Shown here: one piece after another, positions 23,843-36,540 of the stretch
How the letters are laid out: each line of letters opens with the position of its first letter
Numbering within the stretch: position 1 is the stretch's first letter
Assembly (NCBI RefSeq): GCF_033807715.1
Contig: NC_084592.1
Coordinates: 186,001 to 250,000 of the forward strand
DNA: 64,000 nt
Direction: 5' to 3'
From: Cololabis saira
Taxonomy: Eukaryota > Chordata > Actinopteri > Beloniformes > Belonidae
Notes under the pieces: generated by a model
Database searches by the model: none
The model's input: only the letters and a program-made list of their open reading frames with translations
Told to the model about the DNA's origin: nothing
Position numbers and translations under genes: made by a program

Positions 23843-26417
23843 ACTTTTTTGTCAGCAATTTTTTTTTTTCTACATCAATATGTGCGTCCCTGTCCTGCAA
23901 CGACGCACATTACTTTTCTCATTTAAAAGCGTTACCGCAACGCTAGACACCAAAAAGTGCGCCCACCCTTCATCTGATTGGTTCAGAGGGAAAAAACATT
24001 GAGCCTCAAGCCCCATAATACGGTTTGACGTACATGAACGAAAATCGGTACACACCTGTATCATGTCGCAACTTAAAGAAAAGTCTCTTGGCGCCATGGC
24101 CGAAATTGAACAGGAAGTCGGCCATTTTGAATTAATTGTGTAATTTTGGCGCAATTAATGCCATTCCTTCGGCAATTAATATGGCCCGAACCGTAACGTG
24201 CATCCAGGTGACTTATACCTCAAAATGTGCGTCTCCATCTTGCGACTACGCGCATTACTTTTCTCTTTCAAAAGTGTTATTGTGGCGATGCTAGACGCCA
24301 AAAAGCGTGCCCCCTTAATCTGATTGGTCCATATTTGATAGTTCTCCAAAAGTCACCAAATTTTGCATGCAAGCCAGGCCTGGTGATAAATTTGATATTT
24401 CATGGTTTGCATTAATGGGCGTGGCAAAATGGCTCAACAGCACCCCCCGGAAAACTTTTCTCTGCCATAACTTTTGAATGGTTTGACATAAAGAGTCAGG
24501 GGTGGTGTCATGGGACTCGGTATTGAGTCCTTGACCATAATTGGTGAAAATTAGCCCCGCCCCTTCTTTTGATTGGTTGTCCCTATTTCCTGCTATAACT
24601 TTTGAATGGTTTGACATGGAGAGTCGTGGGTGGTGTCATCAGACTCTGTATGGAGTCCTTGACCTTCATTGGCCTGAATTAGCCCCGCCCCTTCTTGTGA
24701 TTGGTTGTCCCTTTTTTCTGCTAGAACTTTTGAATGGTTTGACATAGGAAGTCGTGGGTGGTGTCATTTCTGATATGCTTATGGGGGGCGGCGGCCGTGA
24801 GTGCGAGGGCCCGTTCATCGCTGCTTGCAGCTTTAATTATTATTATTATTATTTTTCTGACGAAAGGAGGGCCTTTTTGCCCCCCTAAACGTGCCCAAAA
24901 AGTCACCAAATTTTGCACGCAAACCAGGCCTGGCGAAAAATTTGATATTTTATGGTTTGCATTAATGGGCGTGGCAAAATGGCTCAACAGCGCCCCCCGG
25001 AAAACTTTGTGCCTCAAGCCCCACGATACGGTTTGACCTACATGCACGAAAATCAGTACACACCTGTATCATTGCACAACTTAAAGAAAAGTCTCTTGGA
25101 GTCATGCCCGAAATCGAACAGGATGTCGGTCATTTTGAATTAATCGTGTCATTTTGGCCAAATTTATGCCATTCCTTCGGCAGTTAATACGGCCCGAACC
25201 GTAACGTGCCCCCAAGTGTGTTATACATCAAAATGTGCGTCTCCATCCTCCGACACCACGCATTACTTTTCTCTTTCAAAAGCGTTACCGTGGCGACGCT
25301 AGACACCAAAAAGCGCGCCCACCCTTCATCTGATTGGTTCTGACAGAAAAAACTTTGCGCCTCAAGCCCCATAATACGGTTTGACGTATATGAACGAAAA
25401 TCGGTACACACCTGTATCATTTCGCAACTAAAAGAAAAGTCTCTTGGCGCCATGGCCGAAACCGAACAGGAAGGCGGCCATTTTGAACAATCTGAATTAA
25501 TTGCGTAATTTTGGAGCATTATATGCCATTCCTTCGGGAATTAATACGGCCCTAACCGTATCGTGAACCCAGATGTGTTATACATCAACATGTGCGTCTT
25601 CATCCTGCGACTACGCGCATTATTTTTCTCTTTCAAAAGTGTTACCGTGGCGACGCTAGATGCCATAAGGCGCGCCCCCCCTTCATCTGATTGATCCATA
25701 TTTGATAGTTCCCCAAAAGACACCAAATTTTGCATGCAAGGCAGGCCTGGCGATAAATTTGATATTTCATGGTTTGTATTAATGGGCGTGGCAAAACGGC
25801 TCAACAGCGCCCCCCGGAAAACTTTGTGCCTCAAGCCCCACAATACAGTTTGATGTACATGCACGAAAATCGGTACACACCTGGATCATGTCGCAACTTA
25901 AAGAAAAGTCTCTTGGAGCCATGGCCGAAACCGAACAGGAAGTCAGCTATTTTGAATTAATTGTGTAATTTTGGCGCAATTTATGCCATTCCTTCGGCAA
26001 TTAATACGGCCCGAACCGTAACGTGCACCCAGGTGTGTTATACCTCAAAATGTGCGTCTCCATCTTGCGACTACACGCATTACTTTTCTCTTTCAAAAGT
26101 GTTACCGTGGCGACGCTAGACGTGAAAAAGCGCGCCTCCCCTTCATCTGATTGGTCCATATTTGATAGTTCTCCAAAAGTCACCATTTTTTGCATGCAAG
26201 CCAGACTTGGCGATAAATTTGATATTTCATGGTTTGCATTAATGGGCGTGGCCTAACGGCTCAACAGCGCCCCCTAGAATACTTTTATCTGCCATAACTT
26301 TTGAATGGTTTGACATAGGAAGTTGTGGGTGATGTCATGGGACTCTGTAATGAGTCCTCAAGCTTCGTTGGCCTTAATTAGCCCCGCCCCTTCTTCTGAT
26401 TGGTTGTCCTTTTTTTA

Positions 26418-26658
26418 ATAATAAAATCACCGCGAGCCGCCAGTCGCTCTCGCGCTGACTCCCGCTTCCTGATTCAAACGTCTGCCGGCCCCGCCCCCCG
26501 ACCAATCAGTGGCGAGTAGGGTGATGACGGCCCCGCCCCCCGACCAATCAGTGGCGAGTAGGGTGATGACGGCCCCGCCCCCCGACCAATCGGTGGCGAG
26601 TAGGGTGATGACGGCCCCGCCCCCCGACCGATCAGCTGCCTGTAATGTGGTGACGTCA
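26418..26658 (+). promoter_or_regulatory. GC-box/CCAAT/CRE minisatellite, copy 3
   Basis: Three 42-bp units and CRE TGACGTCA at 26651-26658. Confidence 0.6.
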
Positions 26659-26846
26659 GAAATAGTCCCGTGCTCAGCCCAGTTAGAACCTCGGCAGAAT
26701 GGATGCATAAAAAGTAATAATAAAATAGTAGTGTTATACTAATATTTATATCTTACAAATATTAAAAAAATTAGGAAAAAAAGTTCCTGACATTATATCG
26801 CTATGTTGGTCTCTAATAACCCAGTAAGTCAAAGTAAAAGTAATAT

Positions 26847-26925
26847 TTGAGTCTTAGCTCAACCAGAGCATTACTGTCTATGGTGCTGGAGGTCGGGAGT
26901 TCGAGACCAGCTGTATGCCGAAAAT
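26847..26925 (+). ncRNA. tRNA-like Pol III segment, copy 3
   Basis: Box A-like TTAGCTCAACCAGAGCA and box B-like GGGAGTTCGAGACCAG, followed by a nine-T run. Lineage 3-5 differs from copies 1 and 2 in the anticodon-arm region. Confidence 0.5.
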
Positions 26926-29006
26926 TTTTTTTTTACATCAAAATTTTCGTCTCTGTCCTGCGACGACGCACATTACTTTTCTCTTTCAAAAGTGTTACCG
27001 TGGCGACGCTAGACGCGAAAAAGCGCTCGTCCCCTTCATGTGATTGGTCCATATTTGATAGTTCTCCAAAAGTCACCAAAATTTGCATGCAAGCCAGGCC
27101 TGGTGATAAATTTGATATTTAATGGTTTGCATTAATGGGCGTGGCCTAACGGCTCAACAGCGCCCCCTAGAATACTTTTCTCTGCCATAACTTTTGGATG
27201 GTTTGACATAAAGAGTCGTGGGTGGTGTCATGGGACTCGGTATTAAGTCCTTGACCTTCATTGGCCTGAATTAGCCCCGCCCCTTCTTCTGATTGGTTGT
27301 TCCTTTTTTCTGCTATAACTTTTGAATGGTTTGACATAGAGAGTCGTGGATGGTGTCATTTCTGATATGCTTATGGGGGGCGGTGGACGTGAGTGCGAGG
27401 GCCCGTTCATCGCTGCTTGCAGCTTTAATTATTATTATTATTTTTCTGACGAAAGGAGGGCCTTTTTGCCCCCCTAAACGTGCCCAAAAAGTCACCAAAT
27501 TTTGCACGCAAACCAGGCCTGGCGAAAAATTTGATATTTTATGGTTTGCATTAATGGGCGTGGCAAAATGGCTCAACAGCGCCCCCCGGAAAACTTTGTG
27601 CCTCAAGCCCCACGATACGGTTTGACCTACATGCACGAAAATCAGTACACACCTGTATCATTGCACAACTTAAAGAAAAGTCTCTTGGAGTCATGCCCGA
27701 AATCGAACAGGATGTCGGTCATTTTGAATTAATCGTGTCATTTTGGCCAAATTTATGCCATTCCTTCGGCAGTTAATACGGCCCGAACCGTAACGTGCCC
27801 CCAAGTGTGTTATACATCAAAATGTGCGTCTCCATCCTCCGACACCACGCATTACTTTTCTCTTTCAAAAGCGTTACCGTGGCGACGCTAGACACCAAAA
27901 AGCGCGCCCACCCTTCATCTGATTGGTTCTGACAGAAAAAACTTTGCGCCTCAAGCCCCATAATACGGTTTGACGTATATGAACGAAAATCGGTACACAC
28001 CTGTATCATTTCGCAACTAAAAGAAAAGTCTCTTGGCGCCATGGCCGAAACCGAACAGGAAGGCGGCCATTTTGAACAATCTGAATTAATTGCATAATTT
28101 TGGAGCATTATATGCCATTCCTTCGAGAATTAATACGGCCCTAACCGTATCGTGAACCCAGATGTGTTATACATCAACATGTGCGTCTTCATCCTGCGAC
28201 TACGCGCATTATTTTTCTCTTTCAAAAGTGTTACCGTGGCGACGCTAGATGCCATAAGGCGCGCCCCCCCTTCATCTGATTGATCCATATTTGATAGTTC
28301 CCCAAAAGACACCAAATTTTGCATGCAAGGCAGGCCTGGCGATAAATTTGATATTTCATGGTTTGTATTAATGGGCGTGGCAAAACGGCTCAACAGCGCC
28401 CCCCGGAAAACTTTGTGCCTCAAGCCCCACAATACAGTTTGATGTACATGCACGAAAATCGGTACACACCTGGATCATGTCGCAACTTAAAGAAAAGTCT
28501 CTTGGAGCCATGGCCGAAACCGAACAGGAAGTCAGCTATTTTGAATTAATTGTGTAATTTTGGCGCAATTTATGCCATTCCTTCGGCAATTAATACGGCC
28601 CGAACCGTAACGTGCACCCAGGTGTGTTATACCTCAAAATGTGCGTCTCCATCTTGCGACTACACGCATTACTTTTCTCTTTCAAAAGTGTTACCGTGGC
28701 GACGCTAGACGTGAAAAAGCGCGCCTCCCCTTCATCTGATTGGTCCATATTTGATAGTTCTCCAAAAGTCACCATTTTTTGCATGCAAGCCAGACTTGGC
28801 GATAAATTTGATATTTCATGGTTTGCATTAATGGGCGTGGCCTAACGGCTCAACAGCGCCCCCTAGAATACTTTTATCTGCCATAACTTTTGAATGGTTT
28901 GACATAGGAAGTTGTGGGTGATGTCATGGGACTCTGTAATGAGTCCTCAAGCTTCGTTGGCCTTAATTAGCCCCGCCCCTTCTTCTGATTGGTTGTCCTT
29001 TTTTTA

Positions 29007-29247
29007 ATAATAAAATCACCGCGAGCCGCCAGTCGCTCTCGCGCTGACTCCCGCTTCCTGATTCAAACGTCTGCCGGCCCCGCCCCCCGACCAATCAGTG
29101 GCGAGTAGGGTGATGACGGCCCCGCCCCCCGACCAATCAGTGGCGAGTAGGGTGATGACGGCCCCGCCCCCCGACCAATCGGTGGCGAGTAGGGTGATGA
29201 CGGCCCCGCCCCCCGACCGATCAGCTGCCTGTAATGTGGTGACGTCA
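29007..29247 (+). promoter_or_regulatory. GC-box/CCAAT/CRE minisatellite, copy 4
   Basis: Identical in organisation to copy 3; CRE at 29240-29247. Confidence 0.6.
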
Positions 29248-29435
29248 GAAATAGTCCCGTGCTCAGCCCAGTTAGAACCTCGGCAGAATGGATGCATAAA
29301 AAGTAATAATAAAATAGTAGTGTTATACTAATATTTATATCTTACAAATATTAAAAAAATTAGGAAAAAAAGTTCCTGACATTATATCGCTATGTTGGTC
29401 TCTAATAACCCAGTAAGTCAAAGTAAAAGTAATAT

Positions 29436-29514
29436 TTGAGTCTTAGCTCAACCAGAGCATTACTGTCTATGGTGCTGGAGGTCGGGAGTTCGAGACCAGC
29501 TGTATGCCGAAAAT
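29436..29514 (+). ncRNA. tRNA-like Pol III segment, copy 4
   Basis: Same sequence as copy 3, within the 2,589-bp duplication; the T-run is one base longer. Confidence 0.5.
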
Positions 29515-30035
29515 TTTTTTTTTTACATCAAAATTTTCGTCTCTGTCCTGCGACGACGCACATTACTTTTCTCTTTCAAAAGTGTTACCGTGGCGACGCT
29601 AGACGCGAAAAAGCGCTCGTCCCCTTCATGTGATTGGTCCATATTTGATAGTTCTCCAAAAGTCACCAAAATTTGCATGCAAGCCAGGCCTGGTGATAAA
29701 TTTGATATTTAATGGTTTGCATTAATGGGCGTGGCCTAACGGCTCAACAGCGCCCCCTAGAATACTTTTCTCTGCCATAACTTTTGGATGGTTTGACATA
29801 AAGAGTCGTGGGTGGTGTCATGGGACTCGGTATTAAGTCCTTGACCTTCATTGGCCTGAATTAGCCCCGCCCCTTCTTCTGATTGGTTGTTCCTTTTTTC
29901 TGCTATAACTTTTGAATGGTTTGACATAGAGAGTCGTGGATGGTGTCATTTCTGATATGCTTATGGGGGGCGGTGGACGTGAGTGCGAGGGCCCGTTCAT
30001 CGCTGCTTGCAGCTTTAATTATTATTATTATTTTC

Positions 30036-31844
30036 CTGACAAAGTGAAGGCCTTTTTGCCCCCCTTAACATGCCCAAAAAGTCACCAAATTTTGCACCCT
30101 AGTCAGGCCTGGCGAAAAATTTGATATTTTATGGTTTGCATTAATGGGCGTGGCAAAATGGCTCAACAGCGCCCCCCGGAAAACTTTGTGCCTCAAGCCC
30201 CACGATACGGTTTGACCTACATGCACGAAAATCAGTACACACCTGTATCATTGCACAACTTAAAGAAAAGTCTCTTGGAGTCATGCCCGAAATCGAACAG
30301 GATGTCGGTCATTTTGAATTAATCGTGTCATTTTGGCCAAATTTATGCCATTCCTTCGGCAGTTAATACGGCCCGAACCGTAACGTGCCCCCAAGTGTGT
30401 TATACATCAAAATGTGCGTCTCCATCCTCCGACACCACGCATTACTTTTCTCTTTCAAAAGCGTTACCGTGGCGACGCTAGACACCAAAAAGCGCGCCCA
30501 CCCTTCATCTGATTGGTTCTGACAGAAAAAACTTTGCGCCTCAAGCCCCATAATACGGTTTGACGTATATGAACGAAAATCGGTACACACCTGTATCATT
30601 TCGCAACTAAAAGAAAAGTCTCTTGGCGCCATGGCCGAAACCGAACAGGAAGGCGGCCATTTTGAACAATCTGAATTAATTGCGTAATTTTGGAGCATTA
30701 TATGCCATTCCTTCGAGAATTAATACGGCCCTAACCGTATCGTGAACCCAGATGTGTTATACATCAACATGTGCGTCTTCATCCTGCGACTACGCGCATT
30801 ATTTTTCTCTTTCAAAAGTGTTACCGTGGCGACGCTAGATGCCATAAGGCGCGCCCCCCCTTCATCTGATTGATCCATATTTGATAGTTCCCCAAAAGAC
30901 ACCAAATTTTGCATGCAAGGCAGGCCTGGCGATAAATTTGATATTTCATGGTTTGTATTAATGGGCGTGGCAAAACGGCTCAACAGCGCCCCCCGGAAAA
31001 CTTTGTGCCTCAAGCCCCACAATACAGTTTGATGTACATGCACGAAAATCGGTACACACCTGGATCATGTCGCAACTTAAAGAAAAGTCTCTTGGAGCCA
31101 TGGCCGAAACCGAACAGGAAGTCAGCTATTTTGAATTAATTGTGTAATTTTGGCGCAATTTATGCCATTCCTTCGGCAATTAATACGGCCCGAACCGTAA
31201 CGTGCACCCAGGTGTGTTATACCTCAAAATGTGCGTCTCCATCTTGCGACTACACGCATTACTTTTCTCTTTCAAAAGTGTTACCGTGGCGACGCTAGAC
31301 GTGAAAAAGCGCGCCTCCCCTTCATCTGATTGGTCCATATTTGATAGTTCTCCAAAAGTCACCATTTTTTGCATGCAAGCCAGACTTGGCGATAAATTTG
31401 ATATTTCATGGTTTGCATTAATGGGCGTGGCAAAATGGCTCAACAGCACCCCCCGGAAAACTTTTCTCTGCCATAACTTTTGAATGGTTTGACATAAAGA
31501 GTCAGGGGTGGTGTCATGGGACTCGGTATTGAGTCCTTGACCATAATTGGTGAAAATTAGCCCCGCCCCTTCTTTTGATTGGTTGTCCCTATTTCCTGCT
31601 ATAACTTTTGAATGGTTTGACATGGAGAGTCGTGGGTGGTGTCATCAGACTCTGTATGGAGTCCTTGACCTTCATTGGCCTGAATTAGCCCCGCCCCTTC
31701 TTGTGATTGGTTGTCCCTTTTTTCTGCTAGAACTTTTGAATGGTTTGACATAGGAAGTCGTGGGTGGTGTCATTTCTGATATGCTTATGGGGGGCGGCGG
31801 CCGTGAGTGCGAGGGCCCGTTCATCGCTGCTTGCAGCTTTAATT
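30036..31844 (+). repeat. Super-unit 8 (recombinant, 1.8 kb)
   Basis: Starts with the CTGACAAAGTGAAGG type. It follows super-unit 6/7 sequence to about 31420, then switches inside an A unit to the end of super-unit 5 (compare 24415-24838). It lacks the promoter module and tRNA-like segment. Confidence 0.8.
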
Positions 31845-33423
31845 ATTATTATTATTATTTTTCTGACGAAAGGAGGGCCTTTTTGCCCCCCTAAACGTGC
31901 CCAAAAAGTCACCAAATTTTGCACGCAAACCAGGCCTGGCGAAAAATTTGATATTTTATGGTTTGCATTAATGGGCGTGGCAAAATGGCTCAACAGCGCC
32001 CCCCGGAAAACTTTGTGCCTCAAGCCCCACGATACGGTTTGACCTACATGCACGAAAATCAGTACACACCTGTATCATTGCACAACTTAAAGAAAAGTCT
32101 CTTGGAGTCATGCCCGAAATCGAACAGGATGTCGGTCATTTTGAATTAATCGTGTCATTTTGGCCAAATTTATGCCATTCCTTCGGCAGTTAATACGGCC
32201 CGAACCGTAACGTGCCCCCAAGTGTGTTATACATCAAAATGTGCGTCTCCATCCTCCGACACCACGCATTACTTTTCTCTTTCAAAAGCGTTACCGTGGC
32301 GACGCTAGACACCAAAAAGCGCGCCCACCCTTCATCTGATTGGTTCTGACAGAAAAAACTTTGCGCCTCAAGCCCCATAATACGGTTTGACGTATATGAA
32401 CGAAAATCGGTACACACCTGTATCATTTCGCAACTAAAAGAAAAGTCTCTTGGCGCCATGGCCGAAACCGAACAGGAAGGCGGCCATTTTGAACAATCTG
32501 AATTAATTGCGTAATTTTGGAGCATTATATGCCATTCCTTCGAGAATTAATACGGCCCTAACCGTATCGTGAACCCAGATGTGTTATACATCAACATGTG
32601 CGTCTTCATCCTGCGACTACGCGCATTATTTTTCTCTTTCAAAAGTGTTACCGTGGCGACGCTAGATGCCATAAGGCGCGCCCCCCCTTCATCTGATTGA
32701 TCCATATTTGATAGTTCCCCAAAAGACACCAAATTTTGCATGCAAGGCAGGCCTGGCGATAAATTTGATATTTCATGGTTTGTATTAATGGGCGTGGCAA
32801 AACGGCTCAACAGCGCCCCCCGGAAAACTTTGTGCCTCAAGCCCCACAATACAGTTTGATGTACATGCACGAAAATCGGTACACACCTGGATCATGTCGC
32901 AACTTAAAGAAAAGTCTCTTGGAGCCATGGCCGAAACCGAACAGGAAGTCAGCTATTTTGAATTAATTGTGTAATTTTGGCGCAATTTATGCCATTCCTT
33001 CGGCAATTAATACGGCCCGAACCGTAACGTGCACCCAGGTGTGTTATACCTCAAAATGTGCGTCTCCATCTTGCGACTACACGCATTACTTTTCTCTTTC
33101 AAAAGTGTTACCGTGGCGACGCTAGACGTGAAAAAGCGCGCCTCCCCTTCATCTGATTGGTCCATATTTGATAGTTCTCCAAAAGTCACCATTTTTTGCA
33201 TGCAAGCCAGACTTGGCGATAAATTTGATATTTCATGGTTTGCATTAATGGGCGTGGCCTAACGGCTCAACAGCGCCCCCTAGAATACTTTTATCTGCCA
33301 TAACTTTTGAATGGTTTGACATAGGAAGTTGTGGGTGATGTCATGGGACTCTGTAATGAGTCCTCAAGCTTCGTTGGCCTTAATTAGCCCCGCCCCTTCT
33401 TCTGATTGGTTGTCCTTTTTTTA

Positions 33424-33664
33424 ATAATAAAATCACCGCGAGCCGCCAGTCGCTCTCGCGCTGACTCCCGCTTCCTGATTCAAACGTCTGCCGGCCCCGC
33501 CCCCCGACCAATCAGTGGCGAGTAGGGTGATGACGGCCCCGCCCCCCGACCAATCAGTGGCGAGTAGGGTGATGACGGCCCCGCCCCCCGACCAATCGGT
33601 GGCGAGTAGGGTGATGACGGCCCCGCCCCCCGACCGATCAGCTGCCTGTAATGTGGTGACGTCA
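33424..33664 (+). promoter_or_regulatory. GC-box/CCAAT/CRE minisatellite, copy 5
   Basis: Same as copies 3 and 4; CRE at 33657-33664. Confidence 0.6.
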
Positions 33665-33852
33665 GAAATAGTCCCGTGCTCAGCCCAGTTAGAACCTCGG
33701 CAGAATGGATGCATAAAAAGTAATAATAAAATAGTAGTGTTATACTAATATTTATATCTTACAAATATTAAAAAAATTAGGAAAAAAAGTTCCTGACATT
33801 ATATCGCTATGTTGGTCTCTAATAACCCAGTAAGTCAAAGTAAAAGTAATAT

Positions 33853-33930
33853 TTGAGTCTTAGCTCAACCAGAGCATTACTGTCTATGGTGCTGGAGGTC
33901 GGGAGTTCGAGACCAGCTGTATGCCGAAAA
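33853..33930 (+). ncRNA. tRNA-like Pol III segment, copy 5
   Basis: Same sequence as copy 3 with box A and box B present. Confidence 0.5.
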
Positions 33931-34451
33931 ATTTTTTTTTACATCAAAATTTTCGTCTCTGTCCTGCGACGACGCACATTACTTTTCTCTTTCAAAAGTG
34001 TTACCGTGGCGACGCTAGACGCGAAAAAGCGCTCGTCCCCTTCATGTGATTGGTCCATATTTGATAGTTCTCCAAAAGTCACCAAAATTTGCATGCAAGC
34101 CAGGCCTGGTGATAAATTTGATATTTAATGGTTTGCATTAATGGGCGTGGCCTAACGGCTCAACAGCGCCCCCTAGAATACTTTTCTCTGCCATAACTTT
34201 TGGATGGTTTGACATAAAGAGTCGTGGGTGGTGTCATGGGACTCGGTATTAAGTCCTTGACCTTCATTGGCCTGAATTAGCCCCGCCCCTTCTTCTGATT
34301 GGTTGTTCCTTTTTTCTGCTATAACTTTTGAATGGTTTGACATAGAGAGTCGTGGATGGTGTCATTTCTGATATGCTTATGGGGGGCGGTGGACGTGAGT
34401 GCGAGGGCCCGTTCATCGCTGCTTGCAGCTTTAATTATTATTATTATTTTC

Positions 34452-36540
34452 CTGACAAAGTGAAGGCCTTTTTGCCCCCCTTAACATGCCCAAAAAGTCA
34501 CCAAATTTTGCACCCTAGTCAGGCCTGGCGAAAAATTTGATATTTAAAGGTTTGCATTAATGGGCGTGGCAAAATGGCTCAACAGCGCCCCCTTGAAAAC
34601 TTTGTGCCTCAAGCCCCACAATACGGTTTGACGTACATGCACGAAAATCAGTACACACCTGTATCATGGGACAACTTAAACAAAAGTCTCTTGGGGTCAT
34701 GCCCGAAACCGAAGCGGATGTCGGCCATTTTGAATTAGTCGTGTCATTTTGGCGAAATTTATGCCATTCCTTCGAAAGTTAATTCAGCCCGAACCGTAAC
34801 GTACCCCCAAGTGTGTTATACATCAAAATGTGCGTCTCCATCCTGCGACTACACGCATTACTTTTCTCTTTCAAAAGTGTTACCGTGGCGACGCTAGACG
34901 CCAACAAGCGCACCCTCCCTTCATCTGATTGGTCCATATTTGATAGTTCCCCAAAAGGCACCAAATTTGGCATGCAAGCCAGGCCTGGCGATAAATTTGA
35001 TATTTCATGGTTTGCATTAATGGGCGTGGCAAAATGGCTCAACAGCGCCCCCCGGAAAACTTTGTGCCTCAAGCCCCACAATACGGTTTGACGTACATGC
35101 ACGAAAATCGCTACACACCTGTATCATGGCACAACTTAAAGAAAAGTCTCTTGGAGCCATGGCCGAAACCGAACAGGAAGTCGGCCATTTTGAATACATT
35201 GTGTCATTTTGGCGAAATTTATGCCATTCCTTCGGCAGTTAATTCAGCCCGAACCGTAACGTGCCCCCAGGTGTGTTATACATCAAAATGTGCGTCTACA
35301 TCCTGCGACACTACGCATTACTTTTCTCTTTCAAAAGTGTTACCGTGGCGACGCTAGACGCCAAAAGGCGCGCCCCCCTTCATGTGATTGGTCCATATTT
35401 GATAGTTCTCCAAAAGTCACCAAATTTTGCATGCAAGCCAGACTTGGCGATAAATTTGATATTTCATGGTTTGCATTAATGGGCGTGGCCTAACGGCTCA
35501 ACAGCGCCCCCTAGAATACTTTTCTCTGCCATAACTTTTGAATGGTTTGACATAGAGAGTTGTGGGTGGTGTCATGGGACTCTGTAATGAGTCCTTAAGC
35601 TTCGTTGGCCTTAATTAGCCCCGCCCCTTCTTCTGATTGGTTGTCCCGATTTTCTGCTATAAATTTTGAATGGTTTGACATAGGAAGTCATGGGTGGAAT
35701 CATGGGACTCTGTAATGAGTTCTTAAGCTTCGTTGGCCTTAATTAGCCCCGCCCCTTCTTCTGATTGGTTGTCCCGATTTTCTGCTATAACTTTGGAATG
35801 GTTTGACATAGAGAGTCCTGGGTGGTGTCATAAGATTCTGTATGGAGTCCTTGACCTTCATTGGCCTGAATTAGCCCCGCCCCTTCTTGTCATTGGTTGT
35901 CCCTTTTTTCTGCTATAACATTTTAATTGTTTGACATAGGAAGTCGTGGGTGGTGTCATGGGACTCTGTAATGAGTCCTTAAGCTTCGTTAGCCTTAATT
36001 AGCCCCGCCCCTTCTTCTGATTGGTTGTCCCGATTTTCTGCTATAACTTTGGAATGGTTTGACATAGAGAGTCGTGGGTGGTGTCATCAGATTCTTTATG
36101 GAGCCCTTGACCTTCATTGGCTTAAATTAGCCCCGCCCCTTCTTCTGATTGGTTGTCCCTATTTTCTGCTATAACTTTTGAATGGTTTGACATAGGAAGT
36201 CGTGGGTGGTGTCATGGGACTCTGTAATGAGTCCTTAAGCTTCGTTGGCCTTAATTAGCCCCGCCCCTTCTTCTGATTGGTTGTCCCGATTTTCTGCTAT
36301 AACTTTGGAATGGTTTGACATAGAGAGTCGTGGGTGGTGTCATCAGATTCTGTATGGAGTCCTTGACCTTCATTGGCCTGAATTATCCCCGCCCCTTCTT
36401 CTGATTGGTTGTCCCTTTTTTCTGCTATAACTTTTCAATGGTTTGACATAGGAAGTCGTGGGTGGTGTCATTTCTTATACTTATGGGGGGCGGTGGCCGT
36501 GAGTGCGAGGGCCCGTTCATTGCTGCTTGCAGCTTTAATT
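34452..36540 (+). repeat. Super-unit 10, right end of the + array
   Basis: Resembles super-unit 1 in organisation: A units at about 34880 and 35340, and a B run at about 35510-36460. The hairpin tail ends at 36540 and abuts (ATT)n and the diverged D repeats. Confidence 0.75.

Larger units (their letters stand above)
21601..24838 (+). repeat. Super-unit 5, carrying promoter module copy 2
   Basis: Nearly identical to super-unit 4 from about 22280 onward. Differences include the intact Pol III box A at 23770-23785 and a three-base loss in the X-box-like site near 23937. Confidence 0.75.
24857..27430 (+). repeat. Super-unit 6 (2,589-bp higher-order repeat, copy 1)
   Basis: The CTGACGAAAGG start at 24857 recurs at 27446 (offset 2,589). 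Contains a partial A, a short A (about 25290), two A units (25645, 26105), one B unit, promoter module 3 with tRNA-like segment, one A (27000), B units and tail. Confidence 0.82.
27446..30020 (+). repeat. Super-unit 7 (higher-order repeat, copy 2)
   Basis: Almost base-for-base the same as super-unit 6. A visible difference is G to A in TTGCGTAATTTT (25502) versus TTGCATAATTTT (28091). Confidence 0.82.
31863..34436 (+). repeat. Super-unit 9 (higher-order repeat, copy 3)
   Basis: Repeats super-unit 6 nearly exactly, including the promoter module (33424-33664) and tRNA-like segment (33853-33930). Confidence 0.82.
9440..36540 (+). repeat. 27-kb head-to-tail composite repeat array (A, B and S units)
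   Basis: About 38 A units are recognisable by GTTACCGTGGCGACGCTAGACGCC and CCCGAACCGTAACGTG, with two lengths, about 465 bp and a shorter 355-bp form that lacks the part around the CATATTTGATAG segment. Runs of B units (about 128 bp, with TTAGCCCCGCCCCTTC and TGATTGGTTGTCCC) follow. Each super-unit ends in a conserved tail (CGAGGGCCCGTTCATCGCTG, then CTTGCAGCTTTAATT) and (ATT)n, and the next begins with CTGACAAAGTGA or CTGACGAAAGGA. Some A units lie open in several frames on both strands, but frames break between units and no gene-like signals occur, so I treat the array as noncoding. The array starts inside an A unit at 9440, so its left edge is a breakpoint. Confidence 0.85.

Noticed and set aside
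9397..36430. Dozens of 60-147-residue open frames on both strands of the array (e.g. types beginning MVCINGRGKM, MHVRQTVLWG, MALISPAP)
   Set aside because: They follow the repeat period, overlap each other antisense, break between unit variants, and have no protein-like domain, start context or splice signal. Their similarity reflects DNA homogenisation.
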